From: an uncultured Lachnospiraceae bacterium
GTDB lineage: Bacteria; Bacillota; Clostridia; Lachnospirales; Lachnospiraceae
Direction: 5' to 3'
NCBI GenBank assembly: GCA_949948735.1
Contig: CATLGV010000002.1
Span: 153,213-217,212 of the forward strand
DNA length: 64,000 nucleotides
The notes below the pieces were generated by a model. The model did not search any database. It was not told where the DNA came from and saw nothing but the letters and a program-made list of their open reading frames with translations. Shown in pieces: positions 51,852-59,433 of the stretch; position 1 is the stretch's first letter; each line of letters starts with the position of its first letter. The position numbers and the translations under genes are program-made.

Positions 51852-54242
51852 TTATTTAAATTCACAAATTGTGACACCGGCGTCACCTTCCCCATACTCT
51901 CCCAGATGGAAGGACTTTACATAGGAAACCCGTCTTAAATGCTGCTGTACCGCCTGACGGAGCGCACCGGTTCCCTTGCCGTGCACAATGCGGACGCTGG
52001 GCGCATGGGAAAGATATGCGTCGTCGAGATATTTGTCCAGCTGGGCGAGCGCTTCATCCACGGTTTTGCCCAGCAGATTGATTTCCGGGGAGAGGCTTGC
52101 CGCCTTGGACATACCGATATGCCCGCCGCTGCTGCCCTGTCTGCTGTTTTTCCAGCCGGTGACGCCGGACGGCGCTTCCTCCTTGATCAGAACCAAATCC
52201 CGCAGATTTACCTTGGAACGGATGATGCCGCATTGCACGAACAGATCGCCCTTGGCGTCCGGCTTGGAGGCGATGGTGCCTTTTAAGCCCATGGACACTA
52301 CCTTTACCATGTCGCCGGGCTTTATCTGAGTCGGCTTTAAAAGCTTGTGCGTGGCCTTTTCTTCCGGAGCGGAAAGCTTTGCGTTCTTCTCGGAAATCTT
52401 GTCGCGTACCTTAGTGCGCGCCTTCTCCAGATCCTGTATGGAGGCGTTGTTGAGATTGACGCGCTGGAAATTCCGGATGGTTTCGTCTGCGACCTCCTTG
52501 GCGTCCTGAAGGATTTTCCGAGCCTCCTCGTTTGCGTCGCGCAGGATTTTGTCCTTCTGCGTGTCGAGCCGTTCCTGCTTTTGCTCGAGCTTCTGTTTGA
52601 GCGTGCTGATTTCGGCCTTGTAGCGCTGGATTTCATTCTGCTCTGCCTCGATTGTTTTGCGGCTCTGCTCCAGATTTGCGAGCAAGTCCTCAAAGCTTTC
52701 CTCCGCCTCGCCGATATGCTCTCTGGCCGAGGCGATAATCTCGTCGGAAAGCCCCAGCTTTGAGGAGATGGCAAAGGCGTTGCTCTTGCCGGGAATGCCG
52801 ATTAAAAGGCGGTACGTAGGGCGCAGCGTCTCCACGTCAAATTCACAGCAGGCGTTTTCGACGTATGCCGCGGTGAGGGCAAAAACCTTCAGCTCGCTGT
52901 AATGCGTGGTCGCCATTGTCCGGATGCCCTTGTCGTGCAAATGCTTTAAAATGGCGATTGCAAGCGCAGCGCCCTCCGTAGGATCGGTGCCTGCGCCGAG
53001 CTCGTCAAAGAGGCAGAGCGCGTTTTCGTCCGCATTATTCAGAATGGAGACGGTGTTCGTCATATGCGCCGAAAAGGTGGAGAGATTTTGCTCAATGCTC
53101 TGTTCATCACCGATATCGGCATACACCTCGGTAAACACGCCAAGCTCCGAGCGGTCGAGCGCCGGAATATGGAGGCCTGCCTGCCCCATCAGGGTAAAAA
53201 GGCCGACGGTTTTTAAGGATACGGTTTTGCCGCCGGTATTGGGGCCTGTCACAATGAGCAGGTCAAAATCCTTTCCCAGATAAATATCTATGGGAACGAC
53301 CTTCTTTTTGTCCAAAAGCGGGTGCCGCCCCTTGCGGATGTTGATGTAGCGCGCATCGTTGAACAGGGGGCGGGAGGCGTTCATGTCCATGGCCAGTCCT
53401 GCTTTGGCGAAGATAAAGTCCAGCCTGGTCAGGAGGCGGAAATTGTTCGCCAGCGCTTCAATGTGTTCGCCTGCCTGAAGGCTCAGCTCCGCCAGGATGC
53501 GCTCAATCTCGGCCTTTTCCTGAAGGCTCAGCTCCTTGAGCTGATTATTGAGATCCACAATGACGGAAGGCTCAATAAAGAGCGTGGAACCGGTGGAGGA
53601 CTGGTCGTGCACCATTCCCGATACGCTGCCCTTATATTCGGCTTTTACCGGAATACAATAGCGGTTGTTGCGCATGGTGATAACGGCGTCCTGCAAATAA
53701 GTGCGGAAGCTGCCGTTTACCATATTGGTAAGCTGCGAATGGATTTTCTCATTCGTCAGATTGACGCTGCGCCGGATATGCTTTAACGTGGGGCTTGCGT
53801 CGTCGGCGATTTCCTCCTCCGAGAGAATGCAGCGGTTGATTTCGTTCTGGAGCGGCGTAAGCGGCTCTAAATTGGCAAAATATGCCTGCAGGCTGTCCTC
53901 GATTTCTTCATCGTGCTCGGTGCGGGAGAAGGCCTTTGCCTTTGCCGCGCACGCAAGGGAGCGTGCGATTCCCAGAAGCTCGACGGCGGACAGCGCGCTG
54001 CCGATTTCAAGGGATTTGAGGCTGTAGCCGATATCCTTATTGCCGTTAAAATGAATGCGCCCGCCCTTTACCAGACGGTTGAACGCATCCGCCGTCTGCT
54101 GCTGCGCCGTATTTATTTCCTGAATATCCGTCATGGGAAGCAGGCTCTTACAGCATTCCTTGCCGGGAGCGGAGCTTGCCTTCTCAGTCAGCATATCGAT
54201 TATTTTATGATATTCCAGTATTCGCAGTGCTTTCTTATTCAT
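51852..54242 (-). CDS. mutS2: Endonuclease MutS2 (RQC-P)
   Basis: Large ATPase of 796 residues that limits homologous recombination and, in B. subtilis, helps rescue collided ribosomes. Visible parts: helical core, ATPase with Walker A VTGPNTGGKTVSLKT near 330-345 and Walker B CLFDELGAGTDPTEG, switch His in MATTHYSEL, long coiled coil at 510-620, KOW-like segment, and a C-terminal Smr nuclease domain with VRIVHGKGTGALRQAV. ATG 54242 is six bases after GGAGG; an upstream in-frame ATG at 54248 abuts that site. Confidence 0.97.
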   Translation of the reverse strand: MNKKALRILEYHKIIDMLTEKASSAPGKECCKSLLPMTDIQEINTAQQQTADAFNRLVKGGRIHFNGNKDIGYSLKSLEIGSALSAVELLGIARSLACAAKAKAFSRTEHDEEIEDSLQAYFANLEPLTPLQNEINRCILSEEEIADDASPTLKHIRRSVNLTNEKIHSQLTNMVNGSFRTYLQDAVITMRNNRYCIPVKAEYKGSVSGMVHDQSSTGSTLFIEPSVIVDLNNQLKELSLQEKAEIERILAELSLQAGEHIEALANNFRLLTRLDFIFAKAGLAMDMNASRPLFNDARYINIRKGRHPLLDKKKVVPIDIYLGKDFDLLIVTGPNTGGKTVSLKTVGLFTLMGQAGLHIPALDRSELGVFTEVYADIGDEQSIEQNLSTFSAHMTNTVSILNNADENALCLFDELGAGTDPTEGAALAIAILKHLHDKGIRTMATTHYSELKVFALTAAYVENACCEFDVETLRPTYRLLIGIPGKSNAFAISSKLGLSDEIIASAREHIGEAEESFEDLLANLEQSRKTIEAEQNEIQRYKAEISTLKQKLEQKQERLDTQKDKILRDANEEARKILQDAKEVADETIRNFQRVNLNNASIQDLEKARTKVRDKISEKNAKLSAPEEKATHKLLKPTQIKPGDMVKVVSMGLKGTIASKPDAKGDLFVQCGIIRSKVNLRDLVLIKEEAPSGVTGWKNSRQGSSGGHIGMSKAASLSPEINLLGKTVDEALAQLDKYLDDAYLSHAPSVRIVHGKGTGALRQAVQQHLRRVSYVKSFHLGEYGEGDAGVTICEFK

Positions 54243-54258
54243 GTCCATCCTCCAGGGA

Positions 54259-54303
54259 TATCCTCAATTGACAAGAGCATACACGCCTTGTCAATTGAGG
54301 ATA
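54259..54303. repeat. 17-bp perfect inverted repeat, CAATTG family, upstream of mutS2
   Basis: TATCCTCAATTGACAAG (54259-54275) is exactly inverted at 54287-54303 around an 11-base loop; another half copy (TTTGTCAATTAAAGG) follows at 54306-54320. It lies between divergent mutS2 and the HtrA-like gene and shares a core with sites at 33741 and 37390. Confidence 0.85.
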
Positions 54304-54423
54304 CCTTTGTCAATTAAAGGTACGCTTACTTTGCGCTGCCGGACGGCGTATCCGTCCGCAGGCAAAAAATTCGTCGCTTCTACCAGTATAGCATGTTTTC
54401 AGGAAAAACACTAGTCAGGATTC

Positions 54424-54452
54424 TTTACATTACCGCGGGTATCGGATATACT
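54424..54452 (+). promoter_or_regulatory. Promoter for the HtrA-like gene
   Basis: TTTACA (54424-54429) and TATACT (54447-54452) with a 17-base spacer. A small hairpin GCCGT/ACGGC (54460-54475) lies at the start of the predicted transcript. Confidence 0.7.
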
Positions 54453-54543
54453 GGTATATGCCGTAAGAAAACGGCATGTGGTTTATAACGGCAATTATCA
54501 AAGGAATTTTCAATCGGATTTTATAGAAGGGTCAAAACACGAT

Positions 54544-56040
54544 ATGGATGGAAAGGGAAATAACGAAAAGGTGCAGGAGCGGCAGGCCGCGGCGGAAACG
54601 CCGATAGAAGCGAGCGATTTTGAATTTCTGCAGGAGCGGATAAAGGAGCGGCCGATTAACAAGCGCAAGCTCTTTCAGCGGATGATAACGACGGCTACAT
54701 TTGCGATTTTGTTCGGCGTGCTCGCCTGCCTTACGTTTCTGCTGCTGGAGCCAGTGCTCAATAACTGGCTTTATCCGGAGGAGGCGCCCAATGTGGTGAC
54801 TTTTCCGCAGGAGAAGGATGAGATGCTGCCGGAGGACATGCTTACGGAGGACGAGAGCAAGACGGAGGGGAATACACAGGCGGCCGGCCGGCCGTTTATC
54901 AGCCCGAGCCAGATGATTGACCAGATTACCGCGAATATGAAACCGGAGGAGGCCCCGGAACCGGAAACGGCGGTGGAAGGCGAGGAGGACGGCATTCCTG
55001 AGGGGGAGATGCCGGAGGAGCCGGAAACGGATGAAACAGAGCCGCAGGAGGAAATCGTGGCGCCGCCGGGGGGATACTGGAGCGTCTATGAGGAGCTGCA
55101 CAGCGTTTACGCGAAGGCGCTTACCAGCATGGTGACGGTGACGGCGGTGCACTCGGATGTGGATCTTTTTAACAACACCTACCAGAGTGAGGGCACGGCG
55201 GCGGGCGTCATTATTGCCAACAACAATCGGGAGCTTTTGATTCTGACGAAAAAGGGGCCGCTGGAGGACGCCGAGAATATCCGTGTGAGCTTCTGCAACG
55301 GAACGGAAGCGGACGCTTCCATCAAGAAATATGACGGGAACACAAAGCTTGCAGTGCTTGCGGTGGATTTGAAATATATCGGCGCGGCCACGCTGGATTA
55401 TGTATCCGTGGCTAAGCTTGGCAGCTCTGCTTATTCGGGGATTGTCGGGACGCCGGTGGTTGCGGTGGGCAATCTTTTCGGATATAAGGATACGGTATGC
55501 TACGGGATGGTTACGTCCAAGGATAACGCCATTTCCCTCGCCGATAACGAGTACGAGCTGATCACGACGGATATTTACGCGAGCGCGGATCCAAGCGGTA
55601 TCCTGGTCAATCTGGAAGGCGAAGTGATCGGCGTGATTGATAATGCCTACAATCATTCGGATACCCGTAACCTGTTATCCGCGGTTGGCATAACGGAGCT
55701 GAAGGGCATGATCACAAAGCTTTCCAACGGCGAGGATATTCCTTATCTTGGGATTCATGTGCAGGATATTTCCACACAGGCGCGGGTGGAATTGGGACTG
55801 CCTCAGGGTGCATATATATTTGATATCGACATGGATTCACCGGCAATGCAGAACGGCATTCAGAAGGGGGATATTCTGATACGGGTAGGGCAGCAGGAAA
55901 TAAAGACGGCGGCGGATTACATGAACGTGCTCAGGACGGCTTCGCTTGAGCGGAATATTCAGATTGTGGTGCTGCGGTCGGGCGTGGAGGAATATGAGGA
56001 AATACGGTTTCTTGCGCAGCCGACGCTTTATCCGGAATAA
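54544..56040 (+). CDS. HtrA/DegP-like membrane protein with PDZ domain and degenerate catalytic triad
   Basis: About 498 residues. Cytoplasmic N-terminus, one membrane helix (about 47-70), an acidic Glu/Pro-rich linker to about 170, a trypsin-like fold, and a C-terminal PDZ domain (YLGIHVQDISTQARVELGLPQGA to the end). The fold follows HtrA (GTAAGVIIANNNRELLILT, VGTPVVAVGNLFGY, YGMVTS, ITTDIYASADPSGILVN, GEVIGVID), but the catalytic positions do not match: no His where NHV is expected (reads LTKKG), DxxTDLAVL is NTKLAVL with Lys for Asp, and GNSGGP is ADPSGIL. It is therefore probably a pseudoprotease acting as a substrate-binding scaffold. The start is uncertain: AAGGG lies 12 bases upstream, and an in-frame GTG at 54478 lacks a site. 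Confidence 0.82.
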   Translation: MDGKGNNEKVQERQAAAETPIEASDFEFLQERIKERPINKRKLFQRMITTATFAILFGVLACLTFLLLEPVLNNWLYPEEAPNVVTFPQEKDEMLPEDMLTEDESKTEGNTQAAGRPFISPSQMIDQITANMKPEEAPEPETAVEGEEDGIPEGEMPEEPETDETEPQEEIVAPPGGYWSVYEELHSVYAKALTSMVTVTAVHSDVDLFNNTYQSEGTAAGVIIANNNRELLILTKKGPLEDAENIRVSFCNGTEADASIKKYDGNTKLAVLAVDLKYIGAATLDYVSVAKLGSSAYSGIVGTPVVAVGNLFGYKDTVCYGMVTSKDNAISLADNEYELITTDIYASADPSGILVNLEGEVIGVIDNAYNHSDTRNLLSAVGITELKGMITKLSNGEDIPYLGIHVQDISTQARVELGLPQGAYIFDIDMDSPAMQNGIQKGDILIRVGQQEIKTAADYMNVLRTASLERNIQIVVLRSGVEEYEEIRFLAQPTLYPE

Positions 56041-56081
56041 TAAAGTAAACATATTTGCGATGCTTTGGAATGGAGGAAATG

Positions 56082-57026
56082 ATGAAATATATAAAGGATT
56101 ATAAGGACGGGGACAGGGTATTTGACATTTATTTCTGCAAGCATAAAAGTTCGGCGGTTACAAAGAACGGAAAGAGCTACGACAATGTGATTTTGCAGGA
56201 CAAAACGGGAACAATCGATGCGAAAATCTGGGATCCGAACAATGCGGGAATCGCAGAGTTCGACAGCTTTGATTATATTGAGGTATATGGGGAGGTCACG
56301 AGCTTTAACGGCGCGCTGCAGGTGAATATCAAGCGCGTGCGCAAATGCGGTGAGGGCGAGTATGACGAGCGGGAATACATGCCGGTCAGCAAAAAGGACA
56401 TCAACGAAATGTTTGACGAGCTTCTGAGGCTGATTGACAGCGTTGAAAATACATATTTAAATGCGCTTTTAAAGAAATTTTTTGTTGAGGACGAGGCCTT
56501 TGCGAAGGCCTTTAAGAAGTCCTCCGCCGCGAAAACGGTGCACCATGGCTTTATCGGGGGGCTTTTGGAGCACACGCTTGGCGTGACAAAGCTCTGCGAC
56601 TATTACTGCAGCGCATATCCGGTGCTGAAAAGAGATTTGCTGCTGACCGCGGCCATCTGCCACGATATGGGCAAGGTGCGGGAAATCAGCGCGTTCCCGA
56701 CAAACGACTACACGGATGCGGGGCAGTTTTTGGGTCATATCGTTATAGGGTCGGAGATGATCGGCGAAAAAGTGCGGGAGATTCCGGGCTTTCCGCAGCT
56801 TCTTGAGATGGAGCTGAAGCATTGCATTCTGGCGCATCACGGGGAGTACGAGTTTGGCTCTCCTAAGAAGCCGGCGGTTATAGAGGCAGTGGCACTCTGT
56901 TATGCGGACAATACGGACGCGAAGCTGGAGACCTTTACGGAGCTTTTGGAATCGACGCAGGAGACAGGATGGCTGGGCTTTAACAGATTATTTGAGTCCA
57001 ATCTGAGGGCGAGTCGGCTGGAATAG
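56082..57026 (+). CDS. yhaM: YhaM-like 3'-5' exoribonuclease (OB-fold plus HD domain)
   Basis: RNA-trimming enzyme of 314 residues, the usual YhaM length. The N-terminal OB-fold (KSYDNVILQDKTGTIDAKIWD, VEVYGEVTSF type) precedes an HD metal-dependent domain with HHGFIGGLLEHTLGV, AAICHDMGKV (the HD pair) and ILAHHGEYEFGSP. ATG 56082 is five bases after GGAGG. It follows the HtrA-like gene by 41 bases and is probably on the same transcript. Confidence 0.92.
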   Translation: MKYIKDYKDGDRVFDIYFCKHKSSAVTKNGKSYDNVILQDKTGTIDAKIWDPNNAGIAEFDSFDYIEVYGEVTSFNGALQVNIKRVRKCGEGEYDEREYMPVSKKDINEMFDELLRLIDSVENTYLNALLKKFFVEDEAFAKAFKKSSAAKTVHHGFIGGLLEHTLGVTKLCDYYCSAYPVLKRDLLLTAAICHDMGKVREISAFPTNDYTDAGQFLGHIVIGSEMIGEKVREIPGFPQLLEMELKHCILAHHGEYEFGSPKKPAVIEAVALCYADNTDAKLETFTELLESTQETGWLGFNRLFESNLRASRLE

Positions 57027-57128
57027 GCGCTGCGGCGCACAGTATTTGGTTGAGATGGACAGCAATCGCTTTGCAGTGCCCGGCAAAGACCGGGATTGCT
57101 GCGGAGGGCGGAAGAAACGGGTGCGGGG

Positions 57129-58568
57129 ATGGAATATAAAAAGAATGACTTGGTAACGGTGGCAATTGGGGATATCGGCAGCAGCGGGGAAGGTATCGGA
57201 AAGGTGGACGGCTTCACCTTTTTTGTAAAGGACGCCGTTATCGGAGATGTAGTGGAGGCAAAGGTGATGAAGGCGAAGAAGACCTACGCCTACGCCAGAC
57301 TGACAAGGATTATCGCGCCGTCGCCGCAGAGGACGCAGCCGGCGTGCGGCGTTCATATGCAGTGCGGCGGCTGCCAGATACAGGCGCTTGCGTACCCGTC
57401 GCAGCTGGCTTTCAAATATCACAAGGTGCGGAATAATCTGCTGCGCATCGGGGGCTTTTCGGAGGCGCTTCTGGATGCGGTTCTTGAGCCTGTGGTCGGG
57501 ATGGAAGCGCCATATCATTACAGGAATAAGGCGCAGTTCCCGTTTGGCAGGAATCGGGACGGCGAGACGGTGACGGGCTTTTACGCGGGCCGGACGCATG
57601 TGATTGTCCCTAATACGGACTGCAAAATCGGCGTCGCGGAGAATCGCGAAATCCTGGAGCGGATTCTCGAATATATGAAGGAAAGCGGAGCGGCGCCGTA
57701 CTGCGAGGAGGACGGTACCGGCCTTGTCCGGCACGTACTGATTCGCAAGGGCTTTTCCTCGGGAGAGCTGATGGTCTGCCTTGTGATAAACGGGGACAGG
57801 CTGCCGGGGGAGGACAGGCTTGTAAAGACGCTTTGTGCGGTGAAGGGGATGACGAGCATTTCCGTCAATGTCAATGTGGAGCGGACGAATGTGATTATGG
57901 GAACGCGCTGCCGTACCCTGTGGGGAGCGGATGCGATAACGGACACGATTCACATGCGCGCCATGGAGGAGATTGACGCGGGCGGGGATGCGCTTTCGCG
58001 AAAGGACGCGGAGGGGATTACGTTTTCCATTTCCCCGCTTTCTTTTTATCAGGTAAACCCTGTCCAGACAGAGAAGCTCTACAGCCTTGCGCTTGCGTAT
58101 GCCGGACTCACGGGAGAGGAGACGGTTTGGGATTTGTACTGCGGCATCGGTACGATCAGTCTTTTTATGGCGAAACGGGCGAAGCAGGTGTACGGCGTGG
58201 AGGTGGTGGAGCAGGCGATTCGGGATGCGCAGGCAAACGCGGAGCGAAACGGTATCGCCAACGCGGCCTTTTATGTCGGAAGGGCGGAGGAGGTGCTGCC
58301 GCGCCTGTACGAGACGGAGCAAATCTGCGCGGACGTAATCTGCGTGGATCCGCCCAGAAAGGGCTGCGACGAGGAATGCCTTGCGACGATGGTCAAGATG
58401 GCGCCGCAGCGAATCGTCTATGTGAGCTGCGACAGCGCTACGCTGGCACGGGACCTGAAATATCTGTGTGCGCACGGGTATGCGCTCAAGCACGCCCGGC
58501 CGGTGGACATGTTCCCGCAGACGGTGAGTGTGGAGACGGTATGCCTGCTGGAAAAATTCAATGATTAG
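57129..58568 (+). CDS. rlmD: 23S rRNA (uracil-5-)-methyltransferase RlmD/RumA-like
   Basis: SAM-dependent enzyme of 479 residues. An N-terminal TRAM domain (VTVAIGDIGSSGEGIGKVDG) is followed by iron-sulfur cysteines in CGVHMQCGGCQIQ, the SAM loop DLYCGIGTISLFMA, VDPPRKGCDEECL, and the catalytic Cys in YVSCDSATLARDL. Clostridial genomes often carry several paralogues, so the exact target uridine is uncertain. The ribosome-binding site is weak. This is the last housekeeping gene before the composition changes. Confidence 0.93.
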   Translation: MEYKKNDLVTVAIGDIGSSGEGIGKVDGFTFFVKDAVIGDVVEAKVMKAKKTYAYARLTRIIAPSPQRTQPACGVHMQCGGCQIQALAYPSQLAFKYHKVRNNLLRIGGFSEALLDAVLEPVVGMEAPYHYRNKAQFPFGRNRDGETVTGFYAGRTHVIVPNTDCKIGVAENREILERILEYMKESGAAPYCEEDGTGLVRHVLIRKGFSSGELMVCLVINGDRLPGEDRLVKTLCAVKGMTSISVNVNVERTNVIMGTRCRTLWGADAITDTIHMRAMEEIDAGGDALSRKDAEGITFSISPLSFYQVNPVQTEKLYSLALAYAGLTGEETVWDLYCGIGTISLFMAKRAKQVYGVEVVEQAIRDAQANAERNGIANAAFYVGRAEEVLPRLYETEQICADVICVDPPRKGCDEECLATMVKMAPQRIVYVSCDSATLARDLKYLCAHGYALKHARPVDMFPQTVSVETVCLLEKFND

Positions 58569-58601
58569 CAGCAGATGGAGGTGGGAGTAAACCTTGGCCA
58601 G

Positions 58602-58771
58602 ATGGATTTGATGAAGGCGGAGAGTATGGCGATGTGTAGGAGGAGCTGTGGATTACAAGTTAGTAATCTTTATATTGCACAGATAAAGCGGAAAATTTCA
58701 GACAGCCGAAATGTCCATCAGAGAAAGAAGCGGTTATAAGGGAAGCGTTGAAACATTTTCGGATGATTTAA
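58602..58771 (+). pseudogene. Remnant of a small conserved protein, frameshifted
   Basis: From ATG 58602 one frame reads MDLMKAES, CRRSCGLQ and VSNLYIAQIKRK. Near 58695 the sense continues in another frame as RQPKCPSEKEAVIREALKHF, ending at TAA 58771. Both halves resemble the start and end of a short (about 70-residue) protein I recall from related Lachnospiraceae, with the middle lost. No function is known to me. It marks the start of the degraded zone after rlmD. Confidence 0.5.
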
Positions 58772-58790
58772 AAATTTATTATAGAAATCA

Positions 58791-58826
58791 CAAACACGTA
58801 GATGGCATCTTTCATCTACGTGTTTG
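58791..58826. terminator. Bidirectional hairpin between the remnant and the DUF3892-like gene
   Basis: CAAACACGTAGATG and CATCTACGTGTTTG form a perfect 14-bp stem with an eight-base loop. T runs are short on both sides. Confidence 0.7.
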
Positions 58827-58839
58827 ATGTAAATATTGA

Positions 58840-59115
58840 TTAGTTTCTTGGCAATTTTAAAAGATTATCATTCGGAGTATCATTTGGCTCTGAACGAACA
58901 TATTTTTCTTGATTACTGCTGAGTGCAGGGATTAAGTTTGGATAAGGATAAATGTTTACCTGAATGGAATCAGGATTCTTTTTTAGGTAATCATATAAGG
59001 ATTCTTTGGCAAAGTATCCTGGATTAGTACATCCTTCTACATAAATTTCGGATATTTCAGTAGTATTGTTGGACTGTGAACATCCTGTTTTCATTTTGAT
59101 TTTTGTTGCTTTCAT
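58840..59115 (-). CDS. DUF3892-like small protein, divergent to the AAA-subtilase pair
   Basis: Ninety-one residues, low-GC codon use unlike the genes to the left. After MKATKIKMKTGCSQSNN come EISEIYVEGC, YLKKNPDSIQVNIYPYP, and the tail EKYVRSEPNDTPNDNLLKLP. The YxRSxP...DNLxxLP ending is what I associate with DUF3892, a family with no assigned function that often sits near mobile elements. I chose ATG 59115, preceded on the minus strand by AAAGGAAACC; upstream in-frame starts lack a site. Its leader from the predicted promoter at about 59330 is roughly 210 bases. Confidence 0.65.
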   Translation of the reverse strand: MKATKIKMKTGCSQSNNTTEISEIYVEGCTNPGYFAKESLYDYLKKNPDSIQVNIYPYPNLIPALSSNQEKYVRSEPNDTPNDNLLKLPRN

Positions 59116-59253
59116 TTTTTGGTTTCCTTTCAAATTTTTTTGTGAATATTCTATATAAACAATAAGAAAAGAAATCAAGTCGAACAAAAGTTTTGATTGT
59201 CTGGGAAATTGTTCTGTGTTAAACTTACTTTGGGTGAAGTACATTTGTACACA

Positions 59254-59295
59254 GAGACCAGTGTTCTATTTGCTTAGATGCTGGTTTCTTTTTTT
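59254..59295 (+). terminator. Terminator-like hairpin on the plus strand within the DUF3892 leader
   Basis: GAGACCAG (59254-59261) pairs with CTGGTTTC (59281-59288, one G-U) and is followed by seven Ts on the plus strand. No plus-strand gene ends here. The 318-base gap 59116-59433 otherwise contains only the two facing promoters and AT-rich DNA. Confidence 0.55.
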
Positions 59296-59329
59296 ATTGG
59301 AATTTTTTATTTAGTTTAAGTTCATAAAT

Positions 59330-59359
59330 ACTATAACACGACTTAACAAAAAAAGTCAA
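59330..59359 (-). promoter_or_regulatory. Minus-strand promoter for the DUF3892-like gene
   Basis: Read on the minus strand, TTGACT (59359-59354) and TATAGT (59335-59330) have an 18-base spacer. It is back to back with the ietA promoter. Confidence 0.6.
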
Positions 59360-59365
59360 CAAAAA

Positions 59366-59407
59366 TTTTGTCCCAATATTGACAAAAATGTCCCATTAAT
59401 ATACAAT
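59366..59407 (+). promoter_or_regulatory. Promoter with operator-like repeats in front of the AAA-subtilase pair
   Basis: TTGACA (59379-59384) and TACAAT (59402-59407) with a 17-base spacer form a near-consensus promoter. TTTTGTC (59366) and GACAAAA (59381) make an inverted repeat over the -35 box, and TGTCCCA occurs twice in direct orientation (59369 and 59389, one 20-base interval apart). This suggests repression, possibly by the operon's own product. Confidence 0.7.
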
Positions 59408-59433
59408 TAAGAAAAAGACAGGGGTGGAGCATT

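Noticed and set aside
56988..58493. Minus-strand open frame of 501 codons opposite rlmD
   Set aside because: The plus strand encodes an unmistakable methyltransferase over the same stretch; the minus frame is Arg/His-rich with no domain.
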